This document shows positions 9,005 through 17,212 of a stretch of DNA of 64,000 nt, piece after piece (positions within the stretch are counted from its first letter, which is position 1; each line of letters starts with the position of its first letter). Source of the DNA: Nitrosospira sp. Nsp14 (GTDB lineage: Bacteria > Pseudomonadota > Gammaproteobacteria > Burkholderiales > Nitrosomonadaceae); contig NZ_FOPV01000007.1 in NCBI RefSeq assembly GCF_900113575.1, forward strand, positions 85,300 through 149,299. The letters run 5' to 3'. Position numbers and translations under genes: made by a program. Under the pieces are notes generated by a model, which saw nothing but the letters and a program-made list of their open reading frames with translations, was not told where the DNA came from and searched no databases.

Positions 9005-10588
9005 TCAGGCAGGTCGCCCGATTTTTCCCACCGATGCTTTCGGCATTTCGAAATTAACCGGGAGTATGACCTGGGTATAGGGGTAACGCTGCCCCTCGAC
9101 GTGCCAATTGGCCCAGATGCGGCGCTGTGCGTCCGGTTCCAGCGCCAGCCAGTTGCGCGCGCCGATATAGAATTGTCGTGTTCCAGGGAATTCGAGCATG
9201 ACCGAACTGATGTCCCGATCGGCCGACATCTCCTTGCCTACGACGTTTTCCAGAAAGAACAGCGCCGCCCCCTGCGGCGGTGGATGAATGATTCCGGATG
9301 AGGTCAGCTGGAGAATATCCTGATTTGTTCCTCCGTTGCTACGCAGATCGCGTATGACGCCAAGGGCGCCTACGTGCACATCACCGGAGAGGAGCGTGAC
9401 GCGGTTTTGCCGCGAGCCGGAGAAATCCAGCAGACGATGGATCAGGCGTAGCCGCTCCTGCTTGTGCGGCGTGCTGTTCCATTGGTCGCGGAGGTCATCT
9501 TCCAACTCCTGCTGGCCGGGGAAGATCGATAACGCTTTTTCCAGTTCGGTAAAATCGGGATGGACCACCGGTATGGAGCTCATCACCAGCAGATGGGTGC
9601 ATTCGCCGGTCAGGGTGTCGAGCCAGTCGTACGCCGCTTTCCACGAAGCCTGTGAAATGACCTCGCTATCGCTCCGCTCGCTGCGCATGTCCAGCGCCAG
9701 GATCGCCAGCGGCCCGAGGTTCAGCCCCTGGCTGAAAGCCTGCTGCCCCGGGATTTTCGCGGGATGGGCCTCGTCCTTGGCAAGCTGAAGCTGGAACAGC
9801 GAAAAAGAGGCCCGTGCGCTTGCAAAAAGTCCCTGATATACGTCCGACGCCTGCAGCCCTGGATCGTACGAGCCCCATCCGTCAAAGATATCGTGGTCAT
9901 CCCACATCATGAAGGTGGGAATGCTGGCGAACAGTTCTTTCAGCTCCTTCTGCCCCCATCGCTTCACATAGAGCTCGCGATAGAAATGCTCGACCGCTCT
10001 CGCCATCTCCGGGGTGTAAGGATGGGCTATTTTTTCCTGCCGGGGCAGGGGGAGCCAGTCGTGCAGCTGGGAAAGCGTGTCGAACATGGAATCCGCGTAT
10101 ACCTGATCACCTCCCATCAGCAGCAGGTGATACGGGCTGCCTTCATGCTGGCGGACAAGGTTTCGCACCATCCCATAGGGGTCCTCCGTTTTCTGCATCA
10201 GCTTGTTCGATGAAAACCCGGTGCATGAGGTGTAGGCTATATTGGGTATCGCGCCTTTCGCCGGAACGTGAAATTCCCAACCGGACCCTTCATCTTCGAT
10301 GCCTTCTATGCGATAGCTGATTTTCTGCGGATTTTGGTTAAGCGTTACGCCAAAATCAAACCGCCATACTTGCCTTGCGGGAGTGGCATCGGGGAATGTG
10401 GCCAGTAATGTCGCCGTCGCCTTTGTAGAGGCGGTGGCCGGGGCTGCGCCTGTACCGGCGGCTTGCCATTCGAGTGACGGATCATTTTCGCCGCTGTCGC
10501 GGACGATCAGCACGGACACGCGCCATTGCCGTTTGGTATCTCCCTTCAAGCCCCTGAACGAGAGGATGGGCCCCAGCTTTAACCCCAT
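9005..10588 (-). CDS. PhoD-like metallophosphatase
   Basis: The 527-aa protein carries the metallophosphoesterase signature of PhoD-type alkaline phosphatases: MGGDQVYADSM (metal-binding Asp), MMWDDHDIFDGWGSYD (DDH motif) and LLSGDVHVGALG near the C-terminus. A beta-sandwich-like N-terminal domain of about 120 residues precedes the catalytic part. I see no signal peptide or Tat motif, unlike classic secreted PhoD, so it may be cytosolic. It sits 17 bp downstream of the DyP-type peroxidase gene and is probably translated from the same mRNA. The substrate is unknown. Confidence 0.85.
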   Translation of the reverse strand: MGLKLGPILSFRGLKGDTKRQWRVSVLIVRDSGENDPSLEWQAAGTGAAPATASTKATATLLATFPDATPARQVWRFDFGVTLNQNPQKISYRIEGIEDEGSGWEFHVPAKGAIPNIAYTSCTGFSSNKLMQKTEDPYGMVRNLVRQHEGSPYHLLLMGGDQVYADSMFDTLSQLHDWLPLPRQEKIAHPYTPEMARAVEHFYRELYVKRWGQKELKELFASIPTFMMWDDHDIFDGWGSYDPGLQASDVYQGLFASARASFSLFQLQLAKDEAHPAKIPGQQAFSQGLNLGPLAILALDMRSERSDSEVISQASWKAAYDWLDTLTGECTHLLVMSSIPVVHPDFTELEKALSIFPGQQELEDDLRDQWNSTPHKQERLRLIHRLLDFSGSRQNRVTLLSGDVHVGALGVIRDLRSNGGTNQDILQLTSSGIIHPPPQGAALFFLENVVGKEMSADRDISSVMLEFPGTRQFYIGARNWLALEPDAQRRIWANWHVEGQRYPYTQVILPVNFEMPKASVGKIGRPA

Positions 10589-10605
10589 GTGGATTCTCCT
10601 TCATA

Positions 10606-12081
10606 TTAATCACTGCCATACTCGGTGTATTTGCGGATCGGTAACGTACAGTATAGGTTGTGCCCGCGATGCACGTGGTATGTTTGGGGCAGGCACGGTA
10701 TCAGGCTGGAATCGGAGAACAAACCAGAAATATAACGGATTGCGGTGGCGCTGGGCAGAAAACAATAGGCCCCGCCCCGGGTGGTGACAAAACTGGAAAG
10801 CCCGGATACTTCGAGAGGCCGCTTCTGGCCCGGCATGGGAATAAGGAAAGTCGCGCCTGAGACTGAATTATTTCCAATAATGGGGTCCCGGGTGTCGCGC
10901 AGCCCAGGCGCGAAGCTCCCCTTATTGGCCCAGTCCGACATTAGAAATTCGAACTGATCCTTGAGACTGACGCCGATGAACAAACCCAGCAGTCCGCGCT
11001 CGATCCCGTCTCCGGGATTCAACGCATCGTAGGGCGGGCCATAAGGCAAGCCGCGGCGGATAATGCGGCGCTTGAGGCCGCTGCTGCCAGCGACAGCGGA
11101 ACTGCGCGGATTCATGCGACGGATATGCGATCCCAGCGGGCAGCGATAGCCGCGCCTGTCATCGAACGCATCCGGTACGCTGTCGCTAGGCACGTAGTCG
11201 AAGCTGTTACGTTCTTCCAGCGGAATTTGCTCGCCCGGTGAGTCCGGCGAGAGGGACAATGGCACGCCGTTTCGCCAACGACCGCAGAGCTTGGCGGCGA
11301 TCAGTTCGCGGTCCAACCCGGTCTGGATTGCGGCGTCGGTCAGGAATTGCTCGAAGCCGTTGCAATCCTGGGCAAGGATGCGAAACGCGGCAAAGCTGCC
11401 ATTTTCACCGAGCGCGGGCGGTATGGGCACCGGGTAGGTGAAGTCTGCATACTGGCTGGGATGGCCGAGCACGAATTCTCCCGCTGGCGCTCTAGGCAGC
11501 ACATCCGGCATGGCTGGCGGGAGGCCGCCATCGATAGTGGGTTGAGCGAAACCATCGCGATACCCGAAGTGCGCCTTGCTTTCCGGCAGACTGCGCGCTT
11601 CGTGCACGGATAGCTCGTATAGGGCCCCGCTGCCGGAATACGTGGCCCTGAGCTGGGTGGTAACCTGCTCTAGGACGTCGTCCGCCTGTGCGAAAAGGAA
11701 GAGCAGGACATGGAGATCGGGGCTGGCAAGCTGGTCAATCCAGTTTTCGGGACTGCTTCGCCCGGTATCACCGACGCACTCGGCGCGCGCGGCGGCGCCA
11801 GCCACAAACTCTTCCGGGAACGAGGCAAGGGAGTCAGGTTGAAGCCCGAGCGCGGCAAGTCCTGCATAGGTCAGCCCGACGTTCAGGCAGTATAGCGGTT
11901 TGACGGTCCAGTCGGTTGCGGTAGCAAGCTGAGGAGAGTCTTGGGTGCCGCTAACGAGCTGGCCGAGGAATTGCCGGGCAGCCTGCGGCTGCGCAACCTT
12001 CAGGGCGAGTACGCGCAGCATCGGCATCGCGTACGTGCGAAGGATGAGTCCCTGGATAACTGCGTGCGCGAGCTCTGGCAT
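10606..12081 (-). CDS. DyP-type haem peroxidase family protein
   Basis: The 491-aa protein shows the GxxDG motif as HFGYRDGFAQP (D176 as the distal acid), the candidate proximal haem ligand H319 in CPLGSHIRRMNPR, and a distal-side arginine region (RRGLPYG). It is longer than compact bacterial DyPs, resembling the larger class. There is no Tat signal. DyPs use peroxide to oxidise dyes, phenolics or metals. Context: a 164-aa protein lies upstream and a PhoD-like phosphatase follows 17 bp downstream. Confidence 0.85.
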   Translation of the reverse strand: MPELAHAVIQGLILRTYAMPMLRVLALKVAQPQAARQFLGQLVSGTQDSPQLATATDWTVKPLYCLNVGLTYAGLAALGLQPDSLASFPEEFVAGAAARAECVGDTGRSSPENWIDQLASPDLHVLLFLFAQADDVLEQVTTQLRATYSGSGALYELSVHEARSLPESKAHFGYRDGFAQPTIDGGLPPAMPDVLPRAPAGEFVLGHPSQYADFTYPVPIPPALGENGSFAAFRILAQDCNGFEQFLTDAAIQTGLDRELIAAKLCGRWRNGVPLSLSPDSPGEQIPLEERNSFDYVPSDSVPDAFDDRRGYRCPLGSHIRRMNPRSSAVAGSSGLKRRIIRRGLPYGPPYDALNPGDGIERGLLGLFIGVSLKDQFEFLMSDWANKGSFAPGLRDTRDPIIGNNSVSGATFLIPMPGQKRPLEVSGLSSFVTTRGGAYCFLPSATAIRYISGLFSDSSLIPCLPQTYHVHRGHNLYCTLPIRKYTEYGSD

Positions 12082-12206
12082 GGCGTCAGATTAGATCAGG
12101 ATAAGCCTGTGGTGGCGCCACGGGTAATTAGCATCTCTTGTCCCGTACGCAGACTGGAGGCGTAGCGCAGGCTTCCGCGTGCTGAATTAATGATGGGAGC
12201 ATGGGA

Positions 12207-12701
12207 TCAGATCTCTCCAAGCGCTGCCTGAATGTCCAGCACCGTCGCCCGCGGGTAGGCGCTGTAAAATGGTTCAATTGCACCGAGATCGTTGGCTTTG
12301 ACATATTCCCTGAACTGGCTGCGGTTGCGTTGAACCGGAAGCGGCGGTGCGCCTTCCATGTGCTGGAGAAGCACGTTGAAAATATCCCCGATCTCGTCGA
12401 TGAATTCGTTGAGATAATCATCGAACGATCCGTCATAGGTGGTGATGATCGCAAGCTTGGTGTTGTTTTCGAGAAATACGAAACGCGCGAAATGCACAAT
12501 CTTGAGCTTGTCCAGTGCGATCCAGATCGGGTTTTGTTCTGGCGGTGCGGATTGAATTTCCTGAATGCGAGCGTTGAGCGCCTCGAAGTCTTCGGCTGAC
12601 CGGATGGTCATGATCAAGGTCAACGGACTCTGGACAGGTTTTCGCCGGGCAGCGGTATTGGCGTCGCCGCGCTCGCCATCACCAAGGTCAAATAATCCCA
12701 T
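12207..12701 (-). CDS. Hypothetical protein associated with the DyP peroxidase
   Basis: 164 aa, function unassigned. From about residue 25 it reads as an alpha/beta fold: a strand (SPLTLIMTIRS), a helix, then strands at KLKIVHFARFVFLENNTKLAIITTYDG and a helix FDDYLNEFIDEIGDIFNVLL. This is compatible with a ferredoxin-like/dimeric alpha-beta barrel domain such as those of DyP-type and Dabb proteins. No signal peptide. It is the first gene of the run that includes the peroxidase (125-bp gap). The ATG at 12701 is preceded by GAGGAGAAA. Confidence 0.7.
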   Translation of the reverse strand: MGLFDLGDGERGDANTAARRKPVQSPLTLIMTIRSAEDFEALNARIQEIQSAPPEQNPIWIALDKLKIVHFARFVFLENNTKLAIITTYDGSFDDYLNEFIDEIGDIFNVLLQHMEGAPPLPVQRNRSQFREYVKANDLGAIEPFYSAYPRATVLDIQAALGEI

Positions 12702-12981
12702 GTGATTTCTCCTCAGGTTGCTGCGTGATCAGAACCGGCTCCAGGTGTGCCGGGGCTTTATTATTGTCGCCGGTATGCGAAGCTGATCAGCCCAGCCGGT
12801 ATGGGCAACTACTTACATGATAGCGGTGCTATTTGAAGGGGCTTTAATGGAGTGCTGTGTCCCTTTAGGCCCATGGTTGTCACCGTAAGTTAGGCATTCA
12901 AAAAATAGCCAATAAGCTTTGCTCCAGCGCGCGATTGAGTGATAATAAACGACAACTCCCTACGCTGAAAACGGAATCGTG

Positions 12982-13626
12982 ATGAAAAGATTTGAAATCA
13001 CGTGTGCGGCTGTGCTTGTATGTCTGTTTATGGGCAATAGCGTCCTCGCCCAGGAGGAAAAGCAGCTCCACAGCGTAACTGCACCCGCCTTCGGTTCGAG
13101 CAGAAGCGGCGATTTGTCCAACCTTAAGAAAATTTCCATCCGGGTACAAAACGATGGTGAACAAATTACCATTGATGCGAGCTTTATTGTCCCGGTTGCG
13201 CCTCAGCAAGCCTGGGCGGTTTTAACGGATTTCGACAACATACCGAACTTTAATCCCGGCGTTCTATCGAGTAAAGTCACCGGCAGAACCGGAAATCGTG
13301 TGCAGGTTTCACAAAAGGCGGCCACAAAATACGGCTTCCTCACGTTCTCCTACGACTCAACGCGGGAAATCGATCTGGTTCCCTTCAGTAAAATACAGGA
13401 ACGCATGATCACCGGCCGCATGCGAAAATTGGAAGAGACGACGCAGCTATTTCCCGAAGGCGAGCATACGCGCATCACATACAACGCGGTTTTGATTCCC
13501 GGCACCTGGATCCCTCCCATGGTGGGAAATGCTTTTATAAAGCATGAGGCGCACCAGCAGTTCACGGAGCTCGTCAATGAGATGATCAGACGCAACCAGG
13601 TGAAAGTCGCCAGCCGTGAACCGTAG
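12982..13626 (+). CDS. Secreted SRPBCC (START-like) family protein
   Basis: About 214 aa with a signal peptide (MKRFEITCAAVLVCLFMGNSVLAQ). From about residue 60 it has a polyketide cyclase/SRPBCC pattern: ASFIVPVAPQQAWAVLTDFDNIPNFNPG, a central beta sheet, and a C-terminal helix (AFIKHEAHQQFTELVNEMIRR). Such folds bind hydrophobic ligands. The ATG at 12982 is preferred over GTG at 12979 because CGGAA lies upstream at a better distance. Convergent with the phospholipase D gene. Ligand unknown. Confidence 0.8.
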   Translation: MKRFEITCAAVLVCLFMGNSVLAQEEKQLHSVTAPAFGSSRSGDLSNLKKISIRVQNDGEQITIDASFIVPVAPQQAWAVLTDFDNIPNFNPGVLSSKVTGRTGNRVQVSQKAATKYGFLTFSYDSTREIDLVPFSKIQERMITGRMRKLEETTQLFPEGEHTRITYNAVLIPGTWIPPMVGNAFIKHEAHQQFTELVNEMIRRNQVKVASREP

Positions 13627-13689
13627 TTGGCGAGATTCCTTCGTCATGTAGAAAGGTAGAATAGTACTGTATTTTTCCTTGCTGACGAT

Positions 13690-15312
13690 TCAGGCCTCGC
13701 GTGACTGATCGGCCGGTGCCTCATCGGGAGCAACCGGCGGTGCCTTACGCCTTATTTCACGCAACAGCAAGGGTGTTTCCATCCTGCGCTTGGCCGGCCT
13801 GCCGCTATCTTCGATTCTGTTGGATTGCCCGTTCAAGGCTGTACCGTCGCTACCGTTCGCATGCAAGTGATAGGCCTTGATCAGCAGCGAGAGGCCTATC
13901 CAGCCGGAGATCAGCACAAAAGGAATCACCATTAGCAACGGATGGAGGAGGGCGGCCGCAGCCAGCGCCAGCAGCACTCCGCCGCCAAACAACATGATTT
14001 TTGACTCGGCCGCACCAAGTACAAGCTTGCTGGTAATCGCGGCGCCAACTGTATTTCCTACCCGGATTGCGCCCGCCGTCAGCCGGCTGGCGCTTCCGCT
14101 TCGCGGTTGGCGCAGCCCCTTGCGCGCAGGCAGCGCCGGCTTGGTCGAACTGGGCTTTGTAACCGGACGTACGCGGTTTTTTTCGCTGAGTACGATCTCG
14201 GTCGCATTGTCCAGGTCCTGGAGGTACATCTGCTCCATTTCGTCCCCAAACTCCAGGTTTTCCACTGCGACATCCAGCTCCCAGTTCCCGATCCAGCTCG
14301 CCAGATTGAGATTGCTGGAGCCGACACGCGACCAGCGCCCGTCCGCAACCGCGGTCTTCGCATGAAGCATCGATCCGTTCCACTCAAATACACGCACCCC
14401 GGCTTCAAGCAACGGCCGGTAGCCTGCGCGCGAAACGGGCCGCAAAAATTTGAGATCCCCGCTCGAACCCGGGACCAGCAGCCGCACGTCCACACCATCC
14501 ATGGCCGCGCCTCGCAACGCTTGTACGTAACTGGTGGTGCCGACGAAGTATGCATCGGTGAGCCACAACGTTTTTTGCGCCAGCACCGCAATCAACTGTT
14601 CCAGCCGGTATAGTCCTGCGGTTGCGGCGCTGTCCCCCAGTACTCTTATATCTACTGCGCCTACTACCGGGAGGGCATCCCGCGTCGGTATCTCGTTTGC
14701 AGGCAACTCCGGCCCCGTCTCCACCCAGGCGCGCGAAAAGGACTGCACGATGTCGGCAACCACTGGGCCGCGTATTTCGACACCGGTATCACGCCAGGGA
14801 GGAATACTCTTTTCCGGGTAGCCTGTCCACATCCGCCCGACGCATAGCCCGCTGACATACGCCACGCTGCCGTCCACGCACAGTGACTTCCGGTGCAGCC
14901 GGCTCAACCACCCTAACGGACTGTCGAAACGCGGCGGATTAAAGCAGCGGACGTCGACGCCGCCCTCCTGCATGCGCCGCCAGTAGGCGTTGCCGGTTTC
15001 CGTGAGGCCGCCCATCCAGTCGTAAAGCAACCTGACCGGTATGCCTTCCTTTGCCTTGGCGATAAGCGCATCGGCGAACCGCACGCCGATGTCGTCATCG
15101 CGAATAATATAGTTTTCAAAATGAATCGTTTTTTTTGCGCCGTCGATCGCTTCCAGCCATGCAGGGTAATTCTCGTCTGCGTCTCGGAGAAGGCGGACGC
15201 GGTTGCCGTGAACAAGCGGCGCGCCGGCTGCCCGCGAGAAGGCCTGGGCTGCCAGAACGCGCGGCGTGGACGTTGCTTCGCGAGGGGATTCGTTCAGCTT
15301 TGCGTTGGCCAT
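13690..15312 (-). CDS. Phospholipase D/cardiolipin synthase-like protein
   Basis: The 540-aa protein has two HKD motifs: LHRKSLCVDGS (about residue 135) and MLHAKTAVADGRWSRVGSSN (about residue 320). This matches bacterial cardiolipin synthases of the ClsB/ClsC type, which transfer phosphatidyl groups at the membrane. Beyond the catalytic part there is an extension with hydrophobic segments (ALAAAALLHPLLMVIPFVLISGWIGLSLLI) and a basic C-terminal tail. It follows the DUF2591 gene on the same strand (85-bp gap). The lipid product is inferred from the family. Confidence 0.85.
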   Translation of the reverse strand: MANAKLNESPREATSTPRVLAAQAFSRAAGAPLVHGNRVRLLRDADENYPAWLEAIDGAKKTIHFENYIIRDDDIGVRFADALIAKAKEGIPVRLLYDWMGGLTETGNAYWRRMQEGGVDVRCFNPPRFDSPLGWLSRLHRKSLCVDGSVAYVSGLCVGRMWTGYPEKSIPPWRDTGVEIRGPVVADIVQSFSRAWVETGPELPANEIPTRDALPVVGAVDIRVLGDSAATAGLYRLEQLIAVLAQKTLWLTDAYFVGTTSYVQALRGAAMDGVDVRLLVPGSSGDLKFLRPVSRAGYRPLLEAGVRVFEWNGSMLHAKTAVADGRWSRVGSSNLNLASWIGNWELDVAVENLEFGDEMEQMYLQDLDNATEIVLSEKNRVRPVTKPSSTKPALPARKGLRQPRSGSASRLTAGAIRVGNTVGAAITSKLVLGAAESKIMLFGGGVLLALAAAALLHPLLMVIPFVLISGWIGLSLLIKAYHLHANGSDGTALNGQSNRIEDSGRPAKRRMETPLLLREIRRKAPPVAPDEAPADQSREA

Positions 15313-15397
15313 GCGCCTGTGCTATAGCTCATGTGTTGCGGGCACATATGATGATTGTATGGTGGGTCGATCATGAGGTTGGCCACGTCTCGCTCCG

Positions 15398-15712
15398 TCA
15401 ATCGCTCACCTCTTCGCCAAATTTGAAGTCGACATAGCAACGCATCGCCGCAACCAGGGGCGTGAGTCCTTTTTGCCGGTTCCGGCCGGACCTCATGTAG
15501 GCGACGCAATTCTCCGAGCCGGCTTCGAGGCTGTGGCCCAGGTTTATCCCTTCCCTTTCTATGATGGGCCCACCTTGGGACCAGTTAATCGACGGTTTCC
15601 AGGGCATATGGTCGACGAGACAGTGAGCATCCACGACATGCACCTCTATCACACCGTTGGCTTTGGCCACCCAGTAATCGAGCAGCTCATCCTTGAGCTC
15701 AGATACTTTCAT
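15398..15712 (-). CDS. DUF2591 family (phage NinX-like) protein
   Basis: 104 aa, starting MKVSELKDELLDYWVAKANG and containing NPS-type residues with GGPIIEREGI, the pattern of DUF2591 proteins common in phages and prophages. Function unknown. It lies between a YpfJ-like metalloprotease (30 bp upstream) and the phospholipase D gene, without other phage genes, so it appears to be a domesticated cargo gene. Confidence 0.8.
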   Translation of the reverse strand: MKVSELKDELLDYWVAKANGVIEVHVVDAHCLVDHMPWKPSINWSQGGPIIEREGINLGHSLEAGSENCVAYMRSGRNRQKGLTPLVAAMRCYVDFKFGEEVSD

Positions 15713-15742
15713 GAGTTCTCCGTGTCAACGTTTCCGGCACAG

Positions 15743-16591
15743 TCATAGCTGGCCGGTTTCCAAGGTATTGCACCGCATCAGCTTGCCACTTTTGAGGCCA
15801 CGTGTAAACCAGCCCACCCGCTGTGCGCCGGTTCCATGGGTAAAGGTTTCGGGCACAACCGTGCCCTGAGTCTTGCGCTGCAGTGAGTCATCCCCGATTT
15901 GAGCGGCCGCGTTCAGGGCTTCGTCAATGTCGCCTTGCTCCAGCCATCCCTTCGATTTCTGTGAGTGAAAGGCCCAGACTCCGGCGAGGCAATCCGCCTG
16001 CAATTCAACCCGAACCGACAAGGAATTGGCCTCGGCCTGCGATGCGCGGCCGCGGAGGCGATTTACACGGTCTGAAATGCCCAGAAGATTCTGGACATGG
16101 TGACCAACCTCATGCGAGATCACGTAAGCCTGTGCAAAATCCCCGGTAGCGCCAAGGCGGTTCTCCAGCGTGTCGAAGAAATCAAGGTCGATATAAATGC
16201 GCTCATCGTCCGGGCAGTAGAATGGTCCCATCGCGGCGCTGCCGCGACCGCAAGCGGTTACGGTTGCTCCGCGGAAAAGCACCACCTTGGGCGCCCGGTA
16301 GACTGTGCCCTCATGCTGCATCAGTCCTGCCCACACGTCCTCGGTATCCGCAAGGACTGTCGAAACAAACGCCGCATGCCTGTCGTCGGGCGGCGGAGCT
16401 GGCGCAGGGCCTTGCTCCTGAATTGCACCTCCGCCCGCGAGGAGGCTCAGCATCGTGAGCGGATCGACACCAAACAGCAACCCGCCGATCAGCGCCACGA
16501 TCACGGTGCCAATACCGATGCCGCGTCCGGCAAGCCCCTGGCCTCTTCGATCCTCGACGTTGCTACTCTGACGATGGCGTTCCCATTTCAT
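15743..16591 (-). CDS. ypfJ: YpfJ-like neutral zinc metallopeptidase
   Basis: 282 aa with a short basic N-terminus, one transmembrane segment (GIGTVIVALIGGLLFGVDPLTMLSLLAGGG) and a catalytic domain containing the zincin motif HEVGHH plus the downstream ELQADCLAGVW segment that supplies further ligands. The YPFJ/KPN-type family is membrane-anchored with its active site outside; the substrate is unknown. Also typical are the DDERIYIDLDFF and GDFAQAYVISHEVGHH segments. First gene of the run leading into DUF2591. Confidence 0.9.
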   Translation of the reverse strand: MKWERHRQSSNVEDRRGQGLAGRGIGIGTVIVALIGGLLFGVDPLTMLSLLAGGGAIQEQGPAPAPPPDDRHAAFVSTVLADTEDVWAGLMQHEGTVYRAPKVVLFRGATVTACGRGSAAMGPFYCPDDERIYIDLDFFDTLENRLGATGDFAQAYVISHEVGHHVQNLLGISDRVNRLRGRASQAEANSLSVRVELQADCLAGVWAFHSQKSKGWLEQGDIDEALNAAAQIGDDSLQRKTQGTVVPETFTHGTGAQRVGWFTRGLKSGKLMRCNTLETGQL

Positions 16592-16962
16592 GCCAAGTTC
16601 CCGAGTCGTATAAGTTCGGGCATGCCGTCCCCATGCCGGACCGGGCGGTGCCAGGCAGGCGCCGGTCGTGGTCAGGCATGTTATGTGCGGCTTCCCTACA
16701 AAAAATAAGGCAATGTGTGCAAATTATAGTTCCACCTTTACCATAACCCGCACATGGTTGGGATAAATAATGTTTTGGTGGCCTATCGCCGTATTCAGTG
16801 GTACAGGTGTCTCGGTCTGTTTTTAATTTTGCGATGCGTTATTATATGCAGTTGTTCTTCGGTCTCATGGCGTCATGAGCGGTGTCGGCGCCGGCTGCGA
16901 GTGAGGGGCGTGAGAGGTTATTGCGCCGATTTGCGCGTTTATTGTTAACCTGTGGAGGGGGA

Positions 16963-17136
16963 ATGAAAAAATTGATCCGGGTTGGAATATTGTTGCTTGC
17001 GACTCCGGGATTGTCGGGATGCTGGCTGCTGGCAGTGGGTGGAGCCGGTGCATACGGTGGCTACAAGATGAAAGAAGAAGGCTACACGCTGCAGAATCCA
17101 GTAAAAAAGGAAGCGCCTGCCGAGTCATCTAAATAG
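16963..17136 (+). CDS. Small lipoprotein
   Basis: 57 aa with a lipobox LSGC (C20) after a classic signal sequence MKKLIRVGILLLATPG, then a Gly-rich stretch (VGGAGAYGGYKMKEEGY). The ATG at 16963 follows the strong ribosome site GGAGGGGGA. It resembles small DUF3568-like lipoproteins but is too short to assign. Convergent with the GGDEF/EAL gene. Confidence 0.72.
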   Translation: MKKLIRVGILLLATPGLSGCWLLAVGGAGAYGGYKMKEEGYTLQNPVKKEAPAESSK

Positions 17137-17212
17137 GATCGGGCAGTCAGTGGAGGGCGGAACGGGTAGAACAACGAGGTTCCCGTGCGGGCGAAAGCCG
17201 CGCGGAAATCCC

